Below, one piece after another: positions 42,486-49,875 of a stretch of 64,000 bases of DNA. Position numbers and translations under genes: made by a program. The notes below the pieces were generated by a model. That model did not search any database. It had not been told where the DNA came from and was given only the letters and a program-made list of their open reading frames with translations. Numbering within the stretch: the stretch's first letter is position 1; every line of letters begins with the position of its first letter. The stretch comes from Candidatus Terraquivivens yellowstonensis (GTDB lineage Archaea > Thermoproteota > Nitrososphaeria_A > Caldarchaeales > Wolframiiraptoraceae): NCBI GenBank assembly GCA_023539445.1, contig JAKCEW010000003.1, positions 71,948 through 135,947 of the forward strand, written 5' to 3'.

Positions 42486-42770
42486 ATGGGTTCAGCTCGT
42501 ATGAGCGCTACGCTCGCAGACATCGAGGAAGAGCTGAAGTTTTGCCAGATGTCCGTGGAGAGCGAGAGTAGGCTCGAGTTTGTAGTGGGGGTCCTTCAGG
42601 AGGTAAGCTCAAAGCTGGAGGATCTCATGCTCGGGCAAAAGCTCTCGGAGAGCGAGATGGAGCTAGCTAAGAGCCTCTATCAAAAGGCAAGGTTGCTTCT
42701 ACATAGAGCCCAAGCCATACTTAGCATAAGGGATAAAGAGCAGGAGAAGTTCCTTCCGAAGAGGGTTTAA
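42486..42770 (+). CDS. Small helical protein of unknown function
   Basis: 94 residues, almost wholly alpha-helical, with heptad-like leucines (IEEELKFCQMSVESESRLEF, VLQEVSSKLEDLMLG, LAKSLYQKARLLLHRAQAIL). No family is recognised. It precedes tldD by 30 bases on the same strand, so they may be cotranscribed. The start could be ATG 42486 or ATG 42501 (MSATLADIEE). A TTTAATA stretch at ~42450 is a possible TATA box. It is probably an oligomeric or partner-binding protein; this is inference. Confidence 0.65.
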   Translation: MGSARMSATLADIEEELKFCQMSVESESRLEFVVGVLQEVSSKLEDLMLGQKLSESEMELAKSLYQKARLLLHRAQAILSIRDKEQEKFLPKRV

Positions 42771-42800
42771 AAGATAATTAAAAATTTTGGGTGTTAAGTC

Positions 42801-44249
42801 ATGGTAATGGAGGATGTTCTAAATTATGCGGTCAATTATGCGATGAAGTTGGGTGCTACCTATGCGGAGGCAAGGTATCAGTCGGATACTTTTGAGGAGT
42901 TCACTCTAAGGAACGGAGTGCCTGAGGCGCCTGCGTTCGGCACGAGTAGGGGCCTGTCCGTAAGGGTCATAGTTTCTGGCTCCATGGGTTTTGCTTCAAC
43001 AAATCTGACAAGAAAGACGGATGTAAGAGATGCCGTCAATAGGGCTATAACACTCGCGAAAGCTTCCTCGAAAGCCGTCAAAAACCCCATCAGGATGGCT
43101 GATGTAAAGACAGTAAGAGCGGAGTGCGTGATTAAGCCGAGAATAAAACCCGAGTATGTCGATCCCGACTCTAAGGTCGAGCTGCTTAAGGATGTTGATG
43201 AGAGAAGCGTTGCGATAACTTCTCGGGACGATGTAAAGCTTCCTTCAAGGGTTTTAAGCGTAGGTTACCTAATGACAGAGAAGCAAATAATCACGTCCGA
43301 GGGGTCGAGCGTTTATAGCCGCATACCAAGGGTTATGTTCTCTTACATGCTAACAGCGGCAAAGGCCGGGAAGGGAACGGCACAAAGGTTCGAGAACATG
43401 GGAGAGTCTGGAGGTTGGGAAAGGGTTGAGAGGTGGCTCCTCGAGGATAAGGTTTCGGAAGAGGCGAGCAAGCTCGCTAATATTTTGACAGAGGCAACGG
43501 AGCCGCCTACGGACACGCTCGACGTCGTGCTGGGACCTGAGCTCGTTGGGATAATCTGTCACGAGTCTGCCGGACATCCATTAGAAGCCGATAGGGTCTT
43601 GGGAAGGGAGGCGGCACAAGGCGGCGAGACGTACGTGAGTCGTGAGCTCATCGGTGAGCGCATAGGCTCGGAGCACGTTACGATCGTGGATGACCCAAGA
43701 TTGCCGAATTCCTTCGGTTACTATCTTTACGATGATGAGTGTGTCGAAGCTAGAGAAAGAGTGCTCATCGAGAATGGAAGGATAAATGAATTGTTGCACA
43801 ACAGGGAAACGGCTACCGAGTTTGGCACGGTCAGCAACGGTTCCTCGAGGGCGAGCCTTTATGGTGTCGAGCCGATAGTGCGCATGGCAAACACTTACAT
43901 GAAGCCAGGAGATTATTCGCTCGAAGAACTGATAGAGGGTATAAGGTATGGTGTATACATAAGCTCGTACATGGAGTGGAACATCGATGACAGAAGATGG
44001 AATCAGAGATACGTTGGGCTGGAGGCATATCTGATAAAGAATGGCAAGCTTGATGCCATGCTAAGGAATCCGACGATCGAGCTGACCACGAAAGGTCTTT
44101 ACTCGTCAGTAGATGCCGTGGGCAAAGAGGTTAAGTTTTATGCAGGCTACTGTGGTAAAAGCGAGCCCATGCAGAGCATGCCTGTCTGGTTCGGCGGTCC
44201 GGCCATAAGGCTCAGAAACGTAAGACTCGGCAGGTCACCAGTTTCTTAA
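42801..44249 (+). CDS. tldD: TldD/PmbA-family metallopeptidase, TldD type
   Basis: A 482-residue subunit with the TldD zinc motif HESAGHPLEAD (His254, Glu255, His259). PmbA/TldE partners lack this motif, so this is the catalytic type. Other marks are RGLSVRVIVSGSMGFASTN, the PLEADRVLGREAAQGGETYV stretch and SSRASLYGVEPIVRMANTYM. Known TldD-TldE pairs process peptides and antibiotics such as microcin. No TldE partner is in the window. It is followed after 3 bases by pyrFE. Confidence 0.93.
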   Translation: MVMEDVLNYAVNYAMKLGATYAEARYQSDTFEEFTLRNGVPEAPAFGTSRGLSVRVIVSGSMGFASTNLTRKTDVRDAVNRAITLAKASSKAVKNPIRMADVKTVRAECVIKPRIKPEYVDPDSKVELLKDVDERSVAITSRDDVKLPSRVLSVGYLMTEKQIITSEGSSVYSRIPRVMFSYMLTAAKAGKGTAQRFENMGESGGWERVERWLLEDKVSEEASKLANILTEATEPPTDTLDVVLGPELVGIICHESAGHPLEADRVLGREAAQGGETYVSRELIGERIGSEHVTIVDDPRLPNSFGYYLYDDECVEARERVLIENGRINELLHNRETATEFGTVSNGSSRASLYGVEPIVRMANTYMKPGDYSLEELIEGIRYGVYISSYMEWNIDDRRWNQRYVGLEAYLIKNGKLDAMLRNPTIELTTKGLYSSVDAVGKEVKFYAGYCGKSEPMQSMPVWFGGPAIRLRNVRLGRSPVS

Positions 44250-44252
44250 ACT

Positions 44253-45638
44253 ATGACGGAACAAAAGGTTCACAATATAGATAATATAAGGGTCCTGTAT
44301 CCATATGAGCGAAGAGATGGTGTGCTGATGTCGTTCTTAGGGAAGTATGCTGAGCTTAGGAGGCGAAAGGGTAGCATAATGTGCATCTCGCTGGACGTGA
44401 AAAGGAAAGGGGAGAGTAGGAAGGAGTATTTGGAAAGATTGAGGCAGCTCGTTGAGCGGACGGCACCTTATGTTGTAGCATTCAAGATAAACGAGAATTA
44501 CACCAGGCACTTGAGTGTGGAGGATCATCAAGAGATCACGCAGCTTTGTAAATCGCTCGGTACGCTAACCATATACGACTGCAAACTCTCGGACATAACG
44601 AGTACGGCTACGGCCGGTATCAATATAGTCAAGGACATGGGCTACGATGGTCTCACGGTAAACCCAATATTCGGGAACCTAAGCCAAATCGCCGAAGTGG
44701 CTCATGGACTAGGGATGGCCCTGTTCTCAGTTACCTTGCCATCAAACCCTGAGTCCGCGAGGCTTTTCAAGCTGGACGTAGGAGGTAAAAAGCTATTTGA
44801 AGTATTTGCAGAGGATGCAAAGATTTCGAGGGTGGATGGTCTCGTCGTCAGCGCTACGGAGACGGCCTCTGCAGACGACATAAACACTATAAGGAAAATT
44901 GTCGGTGAGGAGCCAATAATTCTCTTTCCCGGCATAGGAGCGCAAAGCGGCGATATAGAGAAGGCAATAATTTATGGTGGCTGGAACGTGCTATTGAACG
45001 TTGGCAGGTCCATAGTCGAATCCCCTGAGCCAGAAAAAGCGGCGGCCGAGTACAGGAACGTTTTAACAGATTCTTGGATACGCGTGAACGCTGCCTTGGA
45101 AATTATTAGAACTCCTGGTGTCTACCACTACTCGCCAGAAAAACCGTTCATATTATCGAGCGGAAAGGAGAGCGACTACTACGTTGATATTAGAGCCCTT
45201 TACTCGCACCCGGAGCCGAGGGGCAAGATAGCTGAGCTCATGCTTGTGAAGATAAGCATGGAAGGGAACGTGAATGTCGATAAGGTGGCCACGACGGAGA
45301 CCGCCGGCATACCCATAGCTTCGATAGTTGCCGATAGGTTATGCAAAGGTCTGGTGTACGTCAGGCATAAGGAGAAGGGCTACGGGACTGGAAGAAAGGT
45401 CGAGGGGATTGTGCAACGCGGTGATAGGGTGATTTGTGTCGACGACCTGACGACGACTGGTGAGACCGCGGAAGCTTGTGTCAAGGCAGTGTCGGAGCTT
45501 GGCGGGAAAGTGCTGGCATATTATGTGGTATTCGACAGGGAAGAGGGCGCGGCGGATAGACTTAGCCGTATCGGTGTGAGGCTAAGCTACCTTACCAACA
45601 CTTCCACGCTTAAAGGTCTAATGAAAAAGGCCGCTTAG
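44253..45638 (+). CDS. pyrFE: Bifunctional orotidine-5'-phosphate decarboxylase / orotate phosphoribosyltransferase (PyrF-PyrE order)
   Basis: Carries the last two steps of UMP synthesis in one 461-residue chain. Residues ~30-280 are OMP decarboxylase, with FKINENYTRH and the catalytic DCKLSD (D-x-K-x-x-D, ~110-115), then the phosphate-binding LFPGIGAQ and NVGRSI. Residues ~285-461 are orotate phosphoribosyltransferase, with SSGKESDYYVDIR, RHKEKGYGTG and the PRPP motif VDDLTTTGET (~396-405). The order is opposite to eukaryotic UMP synthase. No other pyr genes are present. The ATG follows the tldD stop by 3 bases. Confidence 0.95.
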   Translation: MTEQKVHNIDNIRVLYPYERRDGVLMSFLGKYAELRRRKGSIMCISLDVKRKGESRKEYLERLRQLVERTAPYVVAFKINENYTRHLSVEDHQEITQLCKSLGTLTIYDCKLSDITSTATAGINIVKDMGYDGLTVNPIFGNLSQIAEVAHGLGMALFSVTLPSNPESARLFKLDVGGKKLFEVFAEDAKISRVDGLVVSATETASADDINTIRKIVGEEPIILFPGIGAQSGDIEKAIIYGGWNVLLNVGRSIVESPEPEKAAAEYRNVLTDSWIRVNAALEIIRTPGVYHYSPEKPFILSSGKESDYYVDIRALYSHPEPRGKIAELMLVKISMEGNVNVDKVATTETAGIPIASIVADRLCKGLVYVRHKEKGYGTGRKVEGIVQRGDRVICVDDLTTTGETAEACVKAVSELGGKVLAYYVVFDREEGAADRLSRIGVRLSYLTNTSTLKGLMKKAA

Positions 45639-45691
45639 AGCGTATAAACCGGAAAAGCCTATATGTAGATTATGGCACCTCTGCATCGGCT

Positions 45692-46054
45692 ATGTCCGGA
45701 AATGACTTGGAACTCAAGAGGATACAGATGAGGAAGTTACGCCAGCTGATGCAAAGTGCTCAGAAGATTGAGCAACCCAAGGCCGAAGCGACGCCTATGG
45801 AAAAGCTCAGACCGTTCCTCGGTGATAGGGCAGAAGAAGTGCTTAACGCCGCCCTTGAGCAATACCCCGAGCAGGCAAGGGTCGTGATAAATAAACTGGC
45901 AGAGCTAGCAGACAAAGGCGCTCTGCAAGATAAGATCGATGGGGGAACGCTCCTCCAGCTATTCAGAAGGCTGGGCATGCGGGTAAAGCTTGAGACTGAG
46001 ATCCTGTTTTATAAAGAAGGCGAGTATAAAAGGCTCAGCGAGATGCTAAAATAA
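45692..46054 (+). CDS. PDCD5-like DNA-binding protein
   Basis: A 120-residue helical protein resembling the archaeal/eukaryotic PDCD5 (TFAR19) family: an N-terminal charged helix (NDLELKRIQMRKLRQLMQS), a three-helix core (PMEKLRPFLGDRAEEVLNAA, YPEQARVVINKLAELADKGA, GGTLLQLFRRLGM) and a positively charged end. Archaeal members bind double-stranded DNA weakly, and some associate with ribosome or tubulin-chaperone functions. The match is by pattern, moderately sure. A TATA-like CTATATG at ~45660 gives a nearly leaderless message. Confidence 0.65.
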   Translation: MSGNDLELKRIQMRKLRQLMQSAQKIEQPKAEATPMEKLRPFLGDRAEEVLNAALEQYPEQARVVINKLAELADKGALQDKIDGGTLLQLFRRLGMRVKLETEILFYKEGEYKRLSEMLK

Positions 46055-46100
46055 GGTATTAGGAAATTTTAAATACAAGATTCTATTGCGGGCGCTTTAG

Positions 46101-46538
46101 GTGGCACCGTGCGTGTCTGAAAGTTTTGAGGTACCGGAAGACTTGATATATAGTAAGGACCACCTATGGATTAAGATCGTCAAGAAAAAGGTAGCGATGC
46201 TCGGCATAACGGACTACGCGCAAAAGAAGCTACGTGACATAATGTATCTCGAGTTGCCGAACGTTAACCAGAAGATCAGGCAGGGAGATACTCTCTGCAC
46301 AATAGAATCAGTAAAGGCAGTGACGGAAGTATATTCCCCAATTACAGGAAAGGTTGTTGAGGTAAACAGCAACTTAATCGATAAGCCGGAGTTGATAAAC
46401 GATTCACCGTACGAAGATGGTTGGATAGTGAAGGTAGAGATTTCTGACCCTAGCGAGTTAGAGAAGTTGATGGATGCCGACGAATACAGGCGGTATATTG
46501 AGGGCTTGGAAGAGGAAGCGAGAGGAGAGGAAGAATAA
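46101..46538 (+). CDS. gcvH: Glycine cleavage system H protein
   Basis: A 145-residue lipoyl carrier. The lipoyl-lysine is Lys72 in CTIESVKAVTEVYSPITG. LIYSKDHLWIKI and NDSPYEDGWIVKVEIS are the usual flanks. It begins with GTG. GcvT and GcvP are not here, so it may serve a remote glycine cleavage system or act in lipoate assembly itself, since H proteins are the entry point for lipoate in several organisms. The LipS2-like gene at 8 kb would be the matching sulfur-insertion enzyme. Confidence 0.95.
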   Translation: MAPCVSESFEVPEDLIYSKDHLWIKIVKKKVAMLGITDYAQKKLRDIMYLELPNVNQKIRQGDTLCTIESVKAVTEVYSPITGKVVEVNSNLIDKPELINDSPYEDGWIVKVEISDPSELEKLMDADEYRRYIEGLEEEARGEEE

Positions 46539-46551
46539 GATTCCTAGGAAG

Positions 46552-46560
46552 TTTTTATAG
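46552..46560 (+). promoter_or_regulatory. TATA box of the first ADP-forming acyl-CoA synthetase
   Basis: TTTTTATAG lies 22-30 bases ahead of the GTG start at 46582, exactly the distance from TATA to transcription start in archaea. The message should be leaderless, consistent with the absence of a ribosome-binding site before the GTG. Confidence 0.5.
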
Positions 46561-46581
46561 CCGTACGGCATCCAGACTTCC

Positions 46582-48681
46582 GTGAAAGGTTTAGAATACC
46601 TCATAAGGCCTCGCACCGTAGCTGTCGTTGGAGCCTCGAGGGAGCCGACAAAGATCGGCCACGTAATACTCAAAAACATAATCGAGAACGGTTTCCCGAG
46701 TGAACGTGTCTTTCCGATCAACCCGAATGTTGATGAGGTGCTTGGTCTCAAGTGCTATCCGAGTCTGAAAGACGTACCATTTGAGGTTGACCTAGCGGTA
46801 ATTGTTGTGCCTGCCAGCATCGTTCCAAGGATTGTTGAGGATTGTGTCGAAAAAGGTGTGAAATTTGCGGCCATAATATCCTCTGGATTTAAAGAGGTCG
46901 GGAACGTTGAGGCTGAGAAGAAGCTGGTAGAGATTGCCAGAAAGGGTGGCGTTAGGATACTAGGGCCCAACATAGTGGGCCTGATAGACACCGTAGTCAA
47001 CCTGAACGCGAGCTTCTTGCCATACCTTCCAGACAAGGGAGAGATCGTCATGATATCCCAGAGCGGTGCCTTGGCTTCAGGACTGCTCACTTGGACGAAG
47101 GTCAGGGGCATAGGCCTTTTGGACATCGTAAGCTTAGGAAACAGGGCTGATATTGATGAGTGCGAGCTTCTCGAGTTCTTCTCCAAAGACCCCTACACCA
47201 AAGCCATAACACTTTACCTAGAAAGTGTCGAGGATGGAAAAAAGTTCATGGAAGTTGCTAAGAAAGTTGGCAAGGAAAAACCCATAATCATCTTGAAGGC
47301 TGGGAAGGGCAAGAAGGCGGCTGAGGCTGTAAAATCGCATACCGGCTCGCTGGCAGGTTCTGATGTTGCCTACGATGCGGCGTTCAAACAGTGTGGAGTC
47401 ATAAGGGCGAGCGATATACGAACGCTTTTCGACTATGCATTGTCTTTGGCCATGCTACCAGACCCAAAAGGGGAGAATGTCGTGATAGTGACGAATGGCG
47501 GCGGTGTAGGAATCATGTGCGCGGATGCCTGCGAGGAGCTAAACCTCCATTTGATGGGCATACCTGAGGATTTAGCTTCGGCTCTAAGGGAGTGGATGCC
47601 GAGTTTCGGCTCGGTTCTCAACCCAATAGACCTAACAGGCATGGCCACCGAAAAAGAATACTACGGAGCCCTATCGGTCTTGTTGAATGATGAAAGGGTC
47701 CATGCCGTCATAGCACTTTTTTCGCATCCGGCCATGCTCAATCCCATGAACGTCGCTGAGGCCATAGCGAGCTGTGTGAATAATGCGGGTAAAAACAAAC
47801 CAGTAGTTGCGGTATTCATAGGTGGAAAAGAGTGCGAGGATGCTACAAGGTTTCTCATAAAAAACGGCATACCTACCTTTGACACACCGGAAAGGGGGGC
47901 GGTTGCTCTCGCGACGAAGTACAGATACGCCTATTACAAAAGCAGGCCGGTGGGCAAGTATCTCGAAGTTAAGGGGGAAAAGGAGAAGGCATATGAGATC
48001 ATAGCAAGAGCCTTAAGGGAAGGTAGGAATCTCACACAATCCGAGTCGTGCGAAGTTGCAAGACTCTATGGAATACCCACACCGAAGAAATTCGTTGCGA
48101 AAAGTTTGGAGGAGGCCATAATGTTGGCGGAGCAAGTGGGATATCCCGTTGTCCTGGAGGTTGAGTCCCCGGACATAGTGCACAAGACTGACGTGGGAGC
48201 GATAAAGCTCAACATAAAAGACAGAAAAGAGTTGGAGTGCGCTTATCATGAGATCATCGATTCTGTTAGGGAGAAAGTTCCGAGTGCTAGGATAGAGGGC
48301 ATCGTGGTCAGGTCGTTCATTAAAGAGGGCGTACAGGTTGCCGTGGGAATGCATAGGGACGACGTTTTTGGACCAATCATTATGTTCGGCTCTGGGGGTG
48401 TTCTAGTAGAACTATACAAAGACGTGTCCTTCAGGGTCGCTCCACTCACGGATGTTGATGTTGAAGAGATTATGAATGAGACGAAGGTCTATCAGATATT
48501 GAAAGGCTTTAGAGGCCCTCCGAAGGACGTGCAATCCGTGAAGAATGTCTTGGCGGCGGTGGGCCAACTCGCACTGGACTTTGATGTTATAAGCGATGTC
48601 GATATAAACCCGCTATTCGTCTACGAAAGCGGTTGTATGGCCTTTGACGTAAAGATACTGTTGAGGCACGCTGTCGCATAG
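46582..48681 (+). CDS. ADP-forming acyl-CoA synthetase, fused alpha-beta (paralogue 1)
   Basis: A 699-residue enzyme that couples acyl-CoA hydrolysis to ATP formation or uses ATP to activate an acid. Domains: CoA-binding Rossmann (1-~130; TVAVVGASREPTKIGHVILK), succinyl-CoA-ligase-like (~150-450) with the phospho-His in KSHTGSLAGSD (~251-261), and ATP-grasp (~470-699; GYPVVLEVESPDIVHKTDVG, MFGSGGVLVELYKD, DVDINPLFVYE). Acetate-, 3-hydroxypropionate- and 4-hydroxybutyrate-CoA ligases share this layout in archaea, so the substrate is open. Its close paralogue lies 1.2 kb downstream. Confidence 0.92.
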   Translation: MKGLEYLIRPRTVAVVGASREPTKIGHVILKNIIENGFPSERVFPINPNVDEVLGLKCYPSLKDVPFEVDLAVIVVPASIVPRIVEDCVEKGVKFAAIISSGFKEVGNVEAEKKLVEIARKGGVRILGPNIVGLIDTVVNLNASFLPYLPDKGEIVMISQSGALASGLLTWTKVRGIGLLDIVSLGNRADIDECELLEFFSKDPYTKAITLYLESVEDGKKFMEVAKKVGKEKPIIILKAGKGKKAAEAVKSHTGSLAGSDVAYDAAFKQCGVIRASDIRTLFDYALSLAMLPDPKGENVVIVTNGGGVGIMCADACEELNLHLMGIPEDLASALREWMPSFGSVLNPIDLTGMATEKEYYGALSVLLNDERVHAVIALFSHPAMLNPMNVAEAIASCVNNAGKNKPVVAVFIGGKECEDATRFLIKNGIPTFDTPERGAVALATKYRYAYYKSRPVGKYLEVKGEKEKAYEIIARALREGRNLTQSESCEVARLYGIPTPKKFVAKSLEEAIMLAEQVGYPVVLEVESPDIVHKTDVGAIKLNIKDRKELECAYHEIIDSVREKVPSARIEGIVVRSFIKEGVQVAVGMHRDDVFGPIIMFGSGGVLVELYKDVSFRVAPLTDVDVEEIMNETKVYQILKGFRGPPKDVQSVKNVLAAVGQLALDFDVISDVDINPLFVYESGCMAFDVKILLRHAVA

Positions 48682-48742
48682 CTGTTGGATTTTTATTCTT
48701 TCTCGACAAGCTAATATACTTCTGAGTTCCTCCTATTGTCAA

Positions 48743-49075
48743 ATGGTTCTGGTGAAGGTTTACAGGATTTCCAGCACTAGCGACCCCGAGACAGGCAGGC
48801 CTGGAAGAATCATAGAGTTGGTCGAGGTCAGACGACAGAATGAAAGATCCACCGGACTTACCGAGGAAAGTTTGATGCTACAAAGGTTGATGCAAGGCGT
48901 ATTTCTTCAGATGCAATCTATGGGCTTGTTGCCCCATGCAAGAGAGATCATTATACCAAAGATGACGCTGTTTCTTACGGAGGAAGAGTACGAGATGCTC
49001 AACGTGAAGCTCGAAGTGAACTACATTTACGAACTGCAATTTAAGGACGGAAAAATAACGTTCATTCCTGTCTAA
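48743..49075 (+). CDS. Small protein of unknown function
   Basis: 110 residues: an N-terminal beta strand (VLVKVYRISSTSDPETGR), a middle helix rich in Met and Leu (ESLMLQRLMQGVFLQMQSMG) and a C-terminal beta hairpin (NVKLEVNYIYELQFKDGK). Pattern and size faintly recall the arcadin-1 group linked to archaeal actin, but I cannot support that assignment. No membrane segment is visible. It lies 62 bases after paralogue 1 and its stop is 1 base from the convergent CDP-alcohol transferase gene. Confidence 0.65.
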   Translation: MVLVKVYRISSTSDPETGRPGRIIELVEVRRQNERSTGLTEESLMLQRLMQGVFLQMQSMGLLPHAREIIIPKMTLFLTEEEYEMLNVKLEVNYIYELQFKDGKITFIPV

Positions 49076-49076
49076 C

Positions 49077-49703
49077 TCAGCGATTCCCTTTCAATCTAGA
49101 CCTAACGTGTAAGACTCTTTGGACGATCACTAAGACGTTTATTGCTACCAGTGCGATGGATACAAGCATTATACTGCAGGGAAAGAAGTATTCGGCTATC
49201 GATGCGGCGAATATTACAAGAATCCTCTCGGCCCTCTCGAACAACCCTATGCCCTTCATTTCTACGCCAAGTCCTTCCGCCCTCGCCCTTGAATAGCTAA
49301 CTAAGTACGAAGACAGCAACAGGAGCATACCTAGCAAGACATTTAGGAAGTTTGCGAGGGTCATCGCAACGATTATTGCTGCATCCTCTATCCTGTCGAG
49401 CATTGAGTCCGTGAATGCACCAAAGGCAGTAACTTTGCCTGCTGCTCTCGCTACTGCACCATCTATTGCGTCGAAGAAACCGGATACTAGCAGAGCGATG
49501 GCCGCTAAGATTATCAGCTCGCGTACGCTGGCGGCTAAAACGTAAAGAGAGGCCGAAACGATGGCAAAGGCGAGGCCAGACAGGCTTAGCGCTGTGGGGC
49601 TTACGCCGCATCTGGCCATATAGCTGACAAGCCTACCTACAACTGCTTCAAAGAGTTCCCTTCCCTTTCTTCCTAGCAACGATGTGTTTCCCAAGCGCAC
49701 CAT
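49077..49703 (-). CDS. CDP-alcohol phosphatidyltransferase (archaeal phospholipid synthesis)
   Basis: A 208-residue membrane enzyme. The full catalytic signature is visible: D78-x2-D81-G82-x2-A85-R86-x8-G95-x3-D99-x3-D103 (FFDAIDGAVARAAGKVTAFG followed by AFTDSMLDR). Six or so hydrophobic segments surround it. It attaches an alcohol head group, inositol-phosphate, glycerol-phosphate or serine, to CDP-archaeol. Archaetidylinositol-phosphate synthase is the commonest archaeal form. It sits on the minus strand between the two acyl-CoA synthetase paralogues. Confidence 0.92.
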   Translation of the reverse strand: MVRLGNTSLLGRKGRELFEAVVGRLVSYMARCGVSPTALSLSGLAFAIVSASLYVLAASVRELIILAAIALLVSGFFDAIDGAVARAAGKVTAFGAFTDSMLDRIEDAAIIVAMTLANFLNVLLGMLLLLSSYLVSYSRARAEGLGVEMKGIGLFERAERILVIFAASIAEYFFPCSIMLVSIALVAINVLVIVQRVLHVRSRLKGNR

Positions 49704-49875
49704 GCTGACTTCTGAGAAAATCCTTTAATAACTTATTCTCCTGAATGGATTTTGCAGATTCGGCATCTGTAATCTTGAAAAAAACTAAGTATCCGTATTT
49801 AACTTTAACTCACTAATGCTTCGATGCTTCTGAAAAAAGGTTTTTTATTGAGAGAAAACACGTCACTTCGAGAGA

